Positions 24,890 through 32,878 of a stretch of 64,000 bases of DNA are shown here, piece by piece. Under the pieces are notes generated by a model that was given only the letters and a program-made list of their open reading frames with translations, was not told the origin of the DNA and ran no database searches. The DNA lies in assembly GCA_021325215.1 (NCBI GenBank), contig JAJPHO010000174.1, positions 1-64,000 of the forward strand, written 5' to 3'. The position numbers and the translations under genes are program-made. The number at the start of each line of letters is the position of its first letter. Position 1 is the stretch's first letter. This stretch comes from Alphaproteobacteria bacterium. Lineage in GTDB: Bacteria > Pseudomonadota > Alphaproteobacteria > Rhodospirillales > Magnetospirillaceae.

Positions 24890-24932
24890 GTTCCCGAGTG
24901 CGGGAACAAGGGCCATTCCCAATTGCGGGAAC
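24890..24932. promoter_or_regulatory. two palindromic operators of the higBA-like locus
   Basis: TTCCCGAGTGCGGGAA (24891-24906; arms extend to GTTCCCG/CGGGAAC) and TTCCCAATTGCGGGAA (24916-24931) share 14 of 16 bases and are spaced 25 bases start to start. They lie directly upstream of the toxin ATG, the usual position for binding by an XRE-type antitoxin. The ribosome site region of the toxin gene overlaps the first palindrome. Autoregulation is inferred from position and symmetry. Confidence 0.75.
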
Positions 24933-25029
24933 AAAAAATACGTTGCCCGCTGGAATAAAACCGGTGCTTGAAGTGTCTTGCTGTCGGCATCACCTGCAGG
25001 GGTGCCATCCATCGGATGAAGGAAAGATC

Positions 25030-25410
25030 ATGTCCAAGACCGTTTCCGCTCTCGGCGCTTTCGCCTGTGCCGCCCTCCTCGCTTTGCCCGCTTATGCCGA
25101 CGCCGTGCAGGAGATCAACACCGCCGCCGCCCATGCCGGCATGGCGGCGGCGGCCGACACGACGAAGACTCTGCATTTCCATATCCAGCACACGCTGAAC
25201 TGTCTCGAGGGCAAGGCCGGCCCCGATTTCAACGCCGGCCCGGGCAATCCTTGCGATGATATGGGCAAAGGCGCCATTCCGGACTCCGCCCCCGCCGACC
25301 AGAAGTCGCTGAAGGAGGCCGTGGTCAAGGCCAAGCAGGCCCTGGCCGAGCCGGATTTCGAAAAGGGCAAGACCCTGGCCGCCGACGCTCAGACCATTCT
25401 GAGCAAGTAA
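25030..25410 (+). CDS. small secreted protein, unknown
   Basis: A 126-residue protein from ATG 25030 with GAAGGAAAG just upstream. It has a clear signal peptide (about 1-24, ending PAYA-D). The mature part is Ala-rich and helical, with HIQHTLNCLEGKAGPDFN and GNPCDDMGKGAIPD holding one cysteine each, likely forming a disulfide, and a C-terminal helix rich in Lys and Ala. A histidine-rich HFHIQH segment could bind metal. I do not recognise a named family. It is divergent from the higBA-like locus. Confidence 0.75.
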   Translation: MSKTVSALGAFACAALLALPAYADAVQEINTAAAHAGMAAAADTTKTLHFHIQHTLNCLEGKAGPDFNAGPGNPCDDMGKGAIPDSAPADQKSLKEAVVKAKQALAEPDFEKGKTLAADAQTILSK

Positions 25411-25552
25411 GAGCCCGACCCGAAACTCGGACCAGTGCCGTAGATGCTAGGCGCGAGCAGCGCAAAACCGGAGCGTAGCAGCGCTACGTGAGGATTTGAG
25501 CAGCGCAGCAACGACGCAGATGCGGCGCTGGAGCGGGTTTCGGGTCAGGCTC
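25411..25552. repeat. REP/MITE-like intergenic palindromic element
   Basis: Outer arms GAGCCCGACCCGAAAC (25411-25426) and GTTTCGGGTCAGGCTC (25537-25552) are inverted with one mismatch. An inner hairpin CGTAGC-AGC-GCTACG lies at 25474-25488. The element starts directly after the stop of the secreted-protein gene and ends just before the stop of the convergent gene. The layout is that of a dispersed intergenic palindromic repeat; it may also end transcription from both sides. Copies elsewhere cannot be checked here. Confidence 0.6.
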
Positions 25553-25560
25553 TAAGGCGG

Positions 25561-26301
25561 TCAATAGTCGCGATAGCTTCGCTCGATTCGGGCGTAAGCG
25601 CCGCTTTTCCGCAACTCGGCCAACCCGCGGTCGAAGGCGGCGCAGCGTCCCGGATCGGCAAAGGCGACACTGTACAGGACAGGTGGGAACAGCTCGTAGG
25701 TCGTGACCGGCTGGGTGACGTCGACTTGGCCTGCGGCGGCGCGGTTGAAATAGGCGATGATGCGGGTATCCCCGACGATCACATCGATCCGGCCGCTGAA
25801 CAGCAGCAGATTGCGGGTGACCTGGTTGGCCTCTTCGCGATAACGGGGATTGGCTTCGGCCATGCGCCGGTAATCCTCGCCCAGCAGCTCGCGTGAGCGT
25901 TGAAACGAACTCACCGAATAGCGGCCCAGATCCTGGACGGTGCGGATCTCGAAATGATGCGCCGCCAGCGCCATCGCGACATTGTGATATTCGATATAGG
26001 GCGCGGTATAACAGGCGACGTCGCTCGATTGCGGGCCGGTCGTGGTGATCGCGTCGAGCGCCCGCTCGGCGAACAGATGGCGCAGGCGCTCCAGCGGCGC
26101 GAATACCGGCTGGACCTCGAACCCGGCCTGGCGGGCGGCATCGACGACGATGTCGAACTCCAGCCCGCGTTTCTCATTCTCGAAGACATAGGGCGGCTTG
26201 TTGGTGCCGAAACCGATGCGCAACAGCCGGAGCTCGTCGTCGGCCGTCGCGGACGAGGAGATCAGCATGCACAGCGTCATCAGGTGCAGCGCAGGACGCA
26301 T
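25561..26301 (-). CDS. periplasmic solute-binding protein, family 3-like, orphan
   Basis: A 246-residue protein from ATG 26301, with GGGAAGGGG upstream (a GTG two codons earlier is an alternative). Signal peptide about 1-21. The mature part has the family 3 pattern: LRIGFGTNKPPYVFENEKRG, LEFDIVVDAARQAGFEV, ALDAITTTGPQSSD, and the late segment IDVIVGDTRIIAYF. Such proteins bind amino acids or related small molecules. No permease or ATPase is adjacent, so it may serve a distant transporter or act as a stand-alone sensor. It is divergent from pqiA. Confidence 0.82.
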   Translation of the reverse strand: MRPALHLMTLCMLISSSATADDELRLLRIGFGTNKPPYVFENEKRGLEFDIVVDAARQAGFEVQPVFAPLERLRHLFAERALDAITTTGPQSSDVACYTAPYIEYHNVAMALAAHHFEIRTVQDLGRYSVSSFQRSRELLGEDYRRMAEANPRYREEANQVTRNLLLFSGRIDVIVGDTRIIAYFNRAAAGQVDVTQPVTTYELFPPVLYSVAFADPGRCAAFDRGLAELRKSGAYARIERSYRDY

Positions 26302-26373
26302 CGGCACCCCCTTCCCCGGCAGAATAGCAGATTTAGACTAGAGTATCTGTTTGAACTCAGTACACTTTTCGCC

Positions 26374-27591
26374 ATGAGCGCGAGCCATTGGCTGGAATGT
26401 CCCGATTGCGGGTTGCTGCAGGTGCTGCCGCCGCCGAGGCCCGGTCATGTCCGCCGCTGCCCGCGCTGCCATCGCTCTTTCGGCGACGGCACCAATCATG
26501 GGGACGCCGCGCGCGCCCTCACCCTCACCGCCCTGATCCTGTTCGCGCTGGCCAATCTCAACCCCTTCCTGGGCCTGAGCTTCGGCGGGCGGGAAACCAC
26601 CATCCATCTCGGCTCCGGCGTCGAGGGCATGGCCAGCCATGGCAGCGATCTGCTGCCGGTCGCCCTGATGGTGCTGGCCATATCGATCCTGGCGCCGCTC
26701 GGCCGCCTGACGGCGCTGGGGCTGGTCCTGCTGCGCCTGAGGCATGGGCGCAATAACCGGCTGACCGCCCATCTGATGCGCTTCGCCGACCGCCTGCGCG
26801 TGTGGTCGATGCTGGATGTTTTCCTGGTCGGGGCGCTGATCGCGCTGACCAAACTGCACGACCTCGCCACCGTCGAGGTTGGAATCGGCCTTTATATGCT
26901 GGGCGCGCTGGTGCTGATCCTGGCTTTGCTGGAAATGGCGATCGACCGCCACGCCATCTGGAACCAGATCCATCCCTCCCCCTCGGCCGACATCCCTGCC
27001 CGTCCGGATTGGCTCGGCTGCTCCGAATGCGCCATGGTGCAGGAGCCGGGCGAGCGCTGCGTCCGCTGCGGGTGTCCGCTGCACCGGCGCAAGCCGCACA
27101 GCCTGGACCGCGCCGGCGCCCTGGTGGCGACCGGATTCGTGCTCTATCTGCCGGCCAATCTCTATCCGGTGCTGACCGTGATCAGCCTCGGACGGGGGGC
27201 GCCCGCGACGATTCTGGGCGGCGTGATGGAATTGCTGAACGGCGCGGACTGGCCGCTGGCGGTGATCGTTTTCACCGCCAGCGTCGCGGTCCCGCTGATG
27301 AAACTGTTCGGGCTGGCCTGGCTGATCCTGTCGGCGCAGCGCGGCGTGGACTGGGGCCTGCCCGATCATACCCGCCTGTATCGCCTGATCGACCTGGTCG
27401 GGCGCTGGTCCACCGTCGACGTGATCGTGGCCGCGCTGTTGACCGCGCTGGTGACCCTGGGCAACATCGCCGAAGTGCTGCCCGGCCTGGGCGTGCTGGC
27501 GTTCGGCGGAGTGGTGTTCGTGACCTTGCTTGCCACCGAATTCTTCGATCCCCGGCTGTTGTGGGACGCGGCTGGAGAAAATAATGCCTGA
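26374..27591 (+). CDS. pqiA: paraquat-inducible protein A (PqiA)
   Basis: A 405-residue inner-membrane protein from ATG 26374. Two homologous PqiA halves are visible, each led by a zinc-ribbon pair: CPDCG...CPRCH (about 9-32) and CSECA...CVRCG (about 216-236). Each is followed by four hydrophobic helices, with the conserved LFALANLNPFLGL and LYLPANLYPVLTV segments at the starts. PqiA works with PqiB and PqiC in envelope lipid transport and membrane-stress resistance. The stop overlaps the pqiB start, so the genes are translationally coupled. Confidence 0.95.
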   Translation: MSASHWLECPDCGLLQVLPPPRPGHVRRCPRCHRSFGDGTNHGDAARALTLTALILFALANLNPFLGLSFGGRETTIHLGSGVEGMASHGSDLLPVALMVLAISILAPLGRLTALGLVLLRLRHGRNNRLTAHLMRFADRLRVWSMLDVFLVGALIALTKLHDLATVEVGIGLYMLGALVLILALLEMAIDRHAIWNQIHPSPSADIPARPDWLGCSECAMVQEPGERCVRCGCPLHRRKPHSLDRAGALVATGFVLYLPANLYPVLTVISLGRGAPATILGGVMELLNGADWPLAVIVFTASVAVPLMKLFGLAWLILSAQRGVDWGLPDHTRLYRLIDLVGRWSTVDVIVAALLTALVTLGNIAEVLPGLGVLAFGGVVFVTLLATEFFDPRLLWDAAGENNA

Positions 27592-29224
27592 CCCTTACGA
27601 ACCTCCTGTCTCCACCTTTCACAAGCGGCGCTTTCCCCTGGTCTGGCTGGTGCCGGTCGTCGCCCTTTTGGCGGCGGGCTGGCTGGGCTGGCGGACTCTG
27701 GCCGGACGCGGTCCGATGATCGAGATCTCGCTGGCCAGCGCCGAGGGCATCGAGGCCGGCAAGACCAAGATCAAGCATCACGACATCGAGCTGGGCACCG
27801 TGGAAACGGTCGATCCGTCCGAGGATCTGTCGCGTGTCACCCTGCATGCCCGCATGAACGTCCATGCCAAGTCCCACCTGACCGAGGGCACGCGCTTCTG
27901 GGTGGTGCGGCCGCGCCTGTCCGCCGAGGGAATCAGCGGTCTCTCGACCCTGATCTCGGGCTCCTATATCGAAATGGACCCCGGACAGGGCGCCTCCGAG
28001 CGCCATTTCACCGCGCTGGAAGACCCGCCGGTGATCAGTGCCGACGCGCCCGGCACTCATTTCGTGCTGAAGACCGGGCGGCTGGGCTCGATCATCCAGG
28101 GCGCGCCGATCTCGTTCCGCGGCATCAAGGTCGGCCAGGTGCTGGGCTATCAGCTGTCCGACGAGGATGGTACCGCCACCGTGCAGATCTTCGTGCAGAA
28201 GCCGCACGATACGCTGGTGCATGAGGGATCACGCTTCTGGAACGCCTCGGGCTTTACCGTCGAATTGGGCAGCGCGGGCCTGCGCATGCAGACCGAATCG
28301 ATCCAGGCCATCCTGACCGGCGGCATCGCCTTCGACGTTCCGCCCGGCGGCGAGAGCGGCGAGATCGCCAAGGCCAATTCGGTCTTCGAGCTGTATCCCA
28401 ATGTCGACAAGGCGCGCGATGCGCTGTTCACCCGCAAGATCCCGTTCCTGCTGCATTTCCAGGGTAGCCTGGACGGGCTGGCGCCGGGCGCGCCGGTGCG
28501 TCTGCAGGGCATTCAGATCGGCAACGTCACCGACATTCATCTCGAATATGACGCCAAGACCGACCGCGAGACCGTGCCGGTGCTGATCGACGTCGAGCCG
28601 CAGCGCGTGCGCCTGCTCAACGAGCCGGACCTCAAGGAGACGGAGTTCCGGCCGCATTCCTATGCCACCTTCCGCCGTTTCGTGCAGCGCGGGCTGCGGG
28701 CGCGCCTCGCCTCGGGTAGTCTGATCACCGGCCAGAAGCTGATCGCGTTGGATTTCATGCCCGACGCGCCCAAGGCCGAGATGATCGAAACCGGGCCGAT
28801 CCCCGAGATTCCGACCGTTTCCGCCTCCGACATCGATTCGGTGATGCAATCGGCCAAGGGTGTGCTGGTCAGCGTCAAATCGGCGGTGGACGGGCTGGAC
28901 GGGATCATCCGATCGCCCGAGCTGAAGCACGCGGTGACCGCGCTCGACCATACCATGACGAATTTCGACGCGATCAGCCGCGAAGCCCAGCCGCAGATCG
29001 GGCCGATGCTGGCCGAACTGCGCGCCGCGTCGCATTCGGCGGATATGGCGCTGAAGCAGGCGGCGGAGTCGCTCGGCACCGTCAGCGGCGCGCTGTCCTC
29101 GGACGCGTCCGGCGGCGATCTGGCCGGCACGCTGACCGAACTGCGCAACGCGGCGGCATCGCTGCATCAATTGACCGATTACCTGGAAAGCCATCCGGAA
29201 TCGCTGATCAGGGGCAAGAAATGA
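27584..29224 (+). CDS. pqiB: PqiB, MCE-domain intermembrane lipid transport protein
   Basis: A 546-residue protein from ATG 27584, overlapping the pqiA stop. After a short basic segment a single N-terminal membrane helix (about 15-38) is followed by three MCE/MlaD domains: IEISLASAEGIEAGKTKIKH (about 47-), GSIIQGAPISFRGIKVGQVLG (about 165-) and LDGLAPGAPVRLQGIQIGNV (about 290-). A C-terminal helical region (about 420-546), rich in coiled-coil pattern, would form the long needle. E. coli PqiB makes stacked hexameric MCE rings and a syringe-like tube between inner and outer membranes. Length equals the E. coli protein (about 546). Confidence 0.95.
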   Translation: MPDPYEPPVSTFHKRRFPLVWLVPVVALLAAGWLGWRTLAGRGPMIEISLASAEGIEAGKTKIKHHDIELGTVETVDPSEDLSRVTLHARMNVHAKSHLTEGTRFWVVRPRLSAEGISGLSTLISGSYIEMDPGQGASERHFTALEDPPVISADAPGTHFVLKTGRLGSIIQGAPISFRGIKVGQVLGYQLSDEDGTATVQIFVQKPHDTLVHEGSRFWNASGFTVELGSAGLRMQTESIQAILTGGIAFDVPPGGESGEIAKANSVFELYPNVDKARDALFTRKIPFLLHFQGSLDGLAPGAPVRLQGIQIGNVTDIHLEYDAKTDRETVPVLIDVEPQRVRLLNEPDLKETEFRPHSYATFRRFVQRGLRARLASGSLITGQKLIALDFMPDAPKAEMIETGPIPEIPTVSASDIDSVMQSAKGVLVSVKSAVDGLDGIIRSPELKHAVTALDHTMTNFDAISREAQPQIGPMLAELRAASHSADMALKQAAESLGTVSGALSSDASGGDLAGTLTELRNAAASLHQLTDYLESHPESLIRGKK

Positions 29225-29739
29225 AGAAAAGCCCGATAGTGGCCGTCGCTCTGCTGCTGACCGCCTGCGCCGGCAGCCCGGACAATCGCTACTACACCTT
29301 GTCGGCGGCCGCGCCCGCGCAGGTCTCTTCCGGCGGCCGGCCCGCGGTCCATCTGGCGGCTTTACGGCTGCCCGAACTCTATGACCGGCCGCAGATGGTG
29401 ACGCGCACCGGACCGCAATCGGTCGATATTGACGAATATGACCGCTGGGCCGAGCCGCTGGAGCGCATGGCCACCCGCATTCTGGCCCAGGATCTCGCCG
29501 CCCGCCGCACGGGCGGCGCTGAATCGCCGTCCGCCTTTGTCCTGGTGGATGAGTTCGCCGCCGACCGCTCGGGGACCGCGCGGCTGTCCGGCAGCTGGAA
29601 GATTACCGAGACCGACGGCACAACGCGCAGCCGCGCTTTCTCTTTGGCTGAACCGCTGTCGGGCGGCGATCCCGCTGCCGCGGCGGCGGCGATGAGCGCG
29701 CTGCTCGGCAAGCTGGCCGACGAGATCGACCGGAACTAG
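29221..29739 (+). CDS. pqiC: PqiC, outer-membrane-side lipoprotein
   Basis: A 172-residue lipoprotein whose ATG overlaps the pqiB TGA by four bases. The lipobox is LLTAC (Cys about 17). The ABC-type transport auxiliary (DUF330-like) fold is suggested by YYTLSAAAPAQ, AALRLPELYDRPQMVTR and IDEYDRWAEPLERMATRIL, typical PqiC segments. PqiC docks the PqiB tube to the outer membrane. It ends the pqiABC operon; the next gene is convergent and overlaps by four bases. Confidence 0.92.
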   Translation: MKKSPIVAVALLLTACAGSPDNRYYTLSAAAPAQVSSGGRPAVHLAALRLPELYDRPQMVTRTGPQSVDIDEYDRWAEPLERMATRILAQDLAARRTGGAESPSAFVLVDEFAADRSGTARLSGSWKITETDGTTRSRAFSLAEPLSGGDPAAAAAAMSALLGKLADEIDRN

Positions 29740-30284
29740 GGAATCTTCACTTCCGTCGCCGCCCTGTCGAGGGCGGACTTGGTGTTTGCCAGGGCATTTT
29801 CCAGCTGCTCGCGGTTCTGCCGCTGGGTGGCCGGCGGATCGTGCGAGTCCGGGATATGGGCCAGCGCGTCGAGGGTGTTGCGGGCGACCGCCCGCAGGCT
29901 GGGGGAACCCTCGCCGCTGATCTTGTCGAGCGCGGCGATTTCCCTGTCCGGATTGTTCTGGAACCTGGTCTTCAGATAATCCTCGATGTCGATTCCGCCC
30001 GCGGTGAAATGGGCGTAGAGACCGCTATCCGCCGAGCTGACCGTGGACAGGATGTCATAGGCGAGCATACCCATGGAAAAATCGGAAATGGCCTTGCCGT
30101 GCTGGGCGTCGCGCAGCATGTCGCTGACCGAGCCCGAATAGTCCTGCAGCGATTTCTGAAACTCCAGGGCCTCGTCATGGTCTTCCAGGGTGATCATGCG
30201 GCTGGGACTGCTGCACGCGGTCACGGCGACCAGCATGGCAACGGCACAGAAACGCACCCCCCCGATGAAAGACCTTCCGACCAT
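29736..30284 (-). CDS. lipoprotein of unknown function
   Basis: A 182-residue protein from ATG 30284, with AGGAGG ten bases upstream. Signal peptide with lipobox VTAC (Cys about 24), so membrane-anchored. The mature part is helical and charged, with LEDHDEALEFQKSLQDYSGS and DKISGEGSPSLRAVARNTLD. No domain was recognised. It is convergent with pqiC and overlaps its last four bases. A stand-alone gene with its own promoter in the gap to the oxidoreductase gene. Confidence 0.7.
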   Translation of the reverse strand: MVGRSFIGGVRFCAVAMLVAVTACSSPSRMITLEDHDEALEFQKSLQDYSGSVSDMLRDAQHGKAISDFSMGMLAYDILSTVSSADSGLYAHFTAGGIDIEDYLKTRFQNNPDREIAALDKISGEGSPSLRAVARNTLDALAHIPDSHDPPATQRQNREQLENALANTKSALDRAATEVKIP

Positions 30285-30335
30285 CCCGTTGCCCCTCCTC
30301 GGCGATGTCACACTATTGTCGCACGAGGCCGTCGT

Positions 30336-31340
30336 TTATGAGAGTCCGAGTTCTATCAATCGCATAACGTCCAGCGCCTGCTCGCCGGGTACCGGATTGG
30401 CGCCCGTCCCGGCAATGGCGTCGCGCACGCCCATATAGAAGCGGCGATAGTCGCCGGCGTCCAAAGTCAGCGGCGCGGACCGGGTGGTGTCGCCCTCTCC
30501 CGCCACGGTCAGGAACACGGCGCCGTCATCCTCGCCCCAGCCGGCATCGCCGGGGATGCGGCCGATCTTGAGCGCGTCCTCCTGGCGGTCCAGGCCATGC
30601 TTGACCAGGCTGCCTTTGGTGCCGTGAACGGCCAGGCGGAAACGGCTGTCGGCCACCAGGCAGCTGCTGTGCAGGATGACGCGGACGTCCGGATAGCGCA
30701 GCACGGCATGGAAATAGTCCGGCGCCTTGGCGCCGTCGCGCTGTTTCTGGATGTCGGCGGTGAGCGAGTCCGGCTTGCCGAACAGCACCAGCGCCTGGTC
30801 GATGAGGTGCGGCGCCAGATCATACCAGGTGCCGGCGCCCGGCACGTCCCGTTCGCGCCAGCGGTCGCGCACGATCGGGCGGAAGCGGTCGTAATGCGAG
30901 GTGAATTGCCGCACCTTGCCCAGGGTTCCCTCGCCGATCAGCCTTTGCAGGGTAAGGAAATCGGCGTCCCAGCGGCGGTTATGAAACACCGAGAGCAGCC
31001 GGTTGGCGCTCTTGGCATGGGCGATGACCGACTCCGCCTCTTGCACGGTCAGGGTGAAAGGCTTGTCGACGACGACATGCTTGCTGGCCTCCAGCGCCTG
31101 ATGCGCCTGGGGAGCGTGCAGCTCGTTGGGCGTGGCGATCACCACCAGATCGATCTCGGGATCGGCCAAAGCGGCGGCGAGATCGGCCTGAACCTTGGTG
31201 TTCGGGTAATCGGCCCGCACCGTGTCGGGCTTGCTCGATACGATGGTGTGCAGGGTCAGGCCGGGCGTCGCCGCGATCAGCGGCGCATGAAAGGTCTTGC
31301 CGACATAGCCATAGCCGACCAGCGCGACATTCAAGCTCAT
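30336..31340 (-). CDS. Gfo/Idh/MocA-family oxidoreductase
   Basis: A 334-residue cytoplasmic NAD(P)-dependent dehydrogenase. The Rossmann motif is VALVGYGYVGKTFHAP at the N-terminus, followed by VVIATPNELHAPQAHQAL, and the EKP-type motif is read as HVVVDKPFTLT. The C-terminal alpha/beta domain has TWYDLAPHLIDQALVLFG, typical of the YhhX/YdgJ-like subgroup that acts on sugars or inositols. It overlaps the PhnP-like gene by four bases and so forms one transcript with metG-tatD-PhnP. Substrate unknown. Confidence 0.9.
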   Translation of the reverse strand: MSLNVALVGYGYVGKTFHAPLIAATPGLTLHTIVSSKPDTVRADYPNTKVQADLAAALADPEIDLVVIATPNELHAPQAHQALEASKHVVVDKPFTLTVQEAESVIAHAKSANRLLSVFHNRRWDADFLTLQRLIGEGTLGKVRQFTSHYDRFRPIVRDRWRERDVPGAGTWYDLAPHLIDQALVLFGKPDSLTADIQKQRDGAKAPDYFHAVLRYPDVRVILHSSCLVADSRFRLAVHGTKGSLVKHGLDRQEDALKIGRIPGDAGWGEDDGAVFLTVAGEGDTTRSAPLTLDAGDYRRFYMGVRDAIAGTGANPVPGEQALDVMRLIELGLS

Positions 31341-32104
31341 AGGCTCAGCACCAATCCGTCATAGCCGGGCTCGACACCCTCGGGCAGCTCGCGCCGCAGG
31401 GTGTCGTAATCGAGGCGCGGGCTCATATGGGTGATCACCATATGCTTGGGCTTCAGCCGCTCGCGCCATTCCAGCGCCTTGCCGACATGGGCGTGGGTGG
31501 AATGGGGAATGTCGAGCAGACAGCCGACGATCCACAGATCCAGCCCTTCCAGCTGCGCCATCGATTCCTCGGGCAGATGCAGTACGTCGGTCGAATAGGC
31601 CATGGCGCCGATCCGATAGCCGGTGGTGCGCGAATAGCCGTGATCCTGCTCGAAGGAAATGGCGGGAATGCCGGCCGCTTCGAAGGGGCCATCCACGCAG
31701 TGCGGGATCAGCCAGGGCTTGTAGATGCCATATTTGGTCGGGTCCAGCGGCGCGAACACATAGTCGAAACGCTCGCTGATCTCATCCAGCGTGTGCTGGG
31801 CGGCATAGACCGGCACCGAGGCGTTCATGGCGCGGTTGATCTCGCGCATATCGTCGATGCCATGCAGATGGTCGGCATGACCATGCGTGAAAAGAACGGC
31901 GTCTATATGCCTGATTTCAGAGGATAAAAGCTGCTCACGCAGATCGGGGCTCGTATCGACCAGAATGGTCTTTCCGGCCTCCTCGATCAGGATCGACGGA
32001 CGGCGGCGGCGGTTCTTCGGATTGGCCGGATCGCAGCGTCCCCAGCCGGAGCTGATCATCGGCACGCCGCCGGCCGCGCCGCTGCCGAGAATAGTGACTT
32101 TCAC
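31337..32104 (-). CDS. PhnP-like metallo-beta-lactamase-fold phosphodiesterase
   Basis: A 255-residue cytoplasmic protein. N-terminus VTILGSGAAGGVPMISSGWG and CDPANPKNRRRRPSILIE are typical of PhnP/PqqB-type proteins. The zinc motif is FTHGHADHLHGIDDMREIN; further ligands are likely in YSTDVLHLP and THMSPRLDYD, and STHAHVGKALEW is another family segment. PhnP is a cyclic phosphodiesterase (5-phosphoribosyl 1,2-cyclic phosphate). Here, as in many alphaproteobacteria, the gene follows tatD (4-base overlap) rather than phn genes, so the substrate may differ. Confidence 0.88.
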   Translation of the reverse strand: MKVTILGSGAAGGVPMISSGWGRCDPANPKNRRRRPSILIEEAGKTILVDTSPDLREQLLSSEIRHIDAVLFTHGHADHLHGIDDMREINRAMNASVPVYAAQHTLDEISERFDYVFAPLDPTKYGIYKPWLIPHCVDGPFEAAGIPAISFEQDHGYSRTTGYRIGAMAYSTDVLHLPEESMAQLEGLDLWIVGCLLDIPHSTHAHVGKALEWRERLKPKHMVITHMSPRLDYDTLRRELPEGVEPGYDGLVLSL

Positions 32105-32877
32105 CGCGGGACCTTCGTGAACAGCGTGAAGAAATTATCGGTGGTGACGTCGGCCAGCGCCGGCGGAGTCAGGCCCTTGATGTCGGCCAGCACGGCGGCG
32201 GTCTGCGCCACATAGGCCGGTTCACAGCGCTTGCCGCGATGAGGGATCGGCGCCAGGAACGGCGAATCGGTCTCGACCAGCAGACGGTCGAGCGGCACGT
32301 CCTTGGCGATGGCGCGCAGATCCTCGGATTTCTTGAAGGTCAGGATGCCGGACAGCGAGATGTAGAGCCCGAGCTCCAGAGCCTTCTCGCCCAGGGCGCG
32401 GCCCGAGCTGAAACAATGGACCAGGCCGGGAAACGCGCCCTTGGCGACTTCCTCTTCCAGGATGGCGGCCATGTCATCGTCGGCGTCGCGAGTGTGGATG
32501 ATGATCGGCAGCTTGGCCATGCGCGCCGCCTGGATATGGGCTCGGAAGCTGCGCTTTTGGGCTTCGCGCGGGCTGTGCTCATAATAGTAATCGAGCCCGG
32601 TTTCGCCGAAACCCACCACTTTCGGATGCTTAGCCAACTCGACCAACTGCTCGGCGGTGACCTCGGTCTCCTCGCCCGCCTCGTGCGGATGGATGCCGAC
32701 GGTGCAATAGACATTGTCGAAGCGCTCGGCCACCGCCAAAACCCGCGGGAATCGCGACAAATGGGTACAGATGGTCAGCATGAGGCCGACATTGGCCTCG
32801 GCCGCCCGGCTCATGATCTGTTCGAAATCCTCGGCGAATTCCGGGAAATCGAGATGGCAGTGGCTATCGACGAGCAT
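32101..32877 (-). CDS. tatD: TatD-family metal-dependent deoxyribonuclease
   Basis: A 258-residue cytoplasmic protein from ATG 32877, one base after the metG stop. It begins MLVDSHCHLDFPEFAEDFEQ with the HxH metal motif. The Glu ligand is in GFGETGLDYYYEHSPREAQ, further His ligands in IIIHTRDADDD and LVHCFSSG, and the Asp in LLVETDSPFLAPIPHRGKR. TatD/YcfH proteins are TIM-barrel hydrolases with DNase activity or D-aminoacyl-tRNA deacylase-like roles. It is commonly found after metG in this order. Confidence 0.93.
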   Translation of the reverse strand: MLVDSHCHLDFPEFAEDFEQIMSRAAEANVGLMLTICTHLSRFPRVLAVAERFDNVYCTVGIHPHEAGEETEVTAEQLVELAKHPKVVGFGETGLDYYYEHSPREAQKRSFRAHIQAARMAKLPIIIHTRDADDDMAAILEEEVAKGAFPGLVHCFSSGRALGEKALELGLYISLSGILTFKKSEDLRAIAKDVPLDRLLVETDSPFLAPIPHRGKRCEPAYVAQTAAVLADIKGLTPPALADVTTDNFFTLFTKVPR

Positions 32878-32878
32878 G

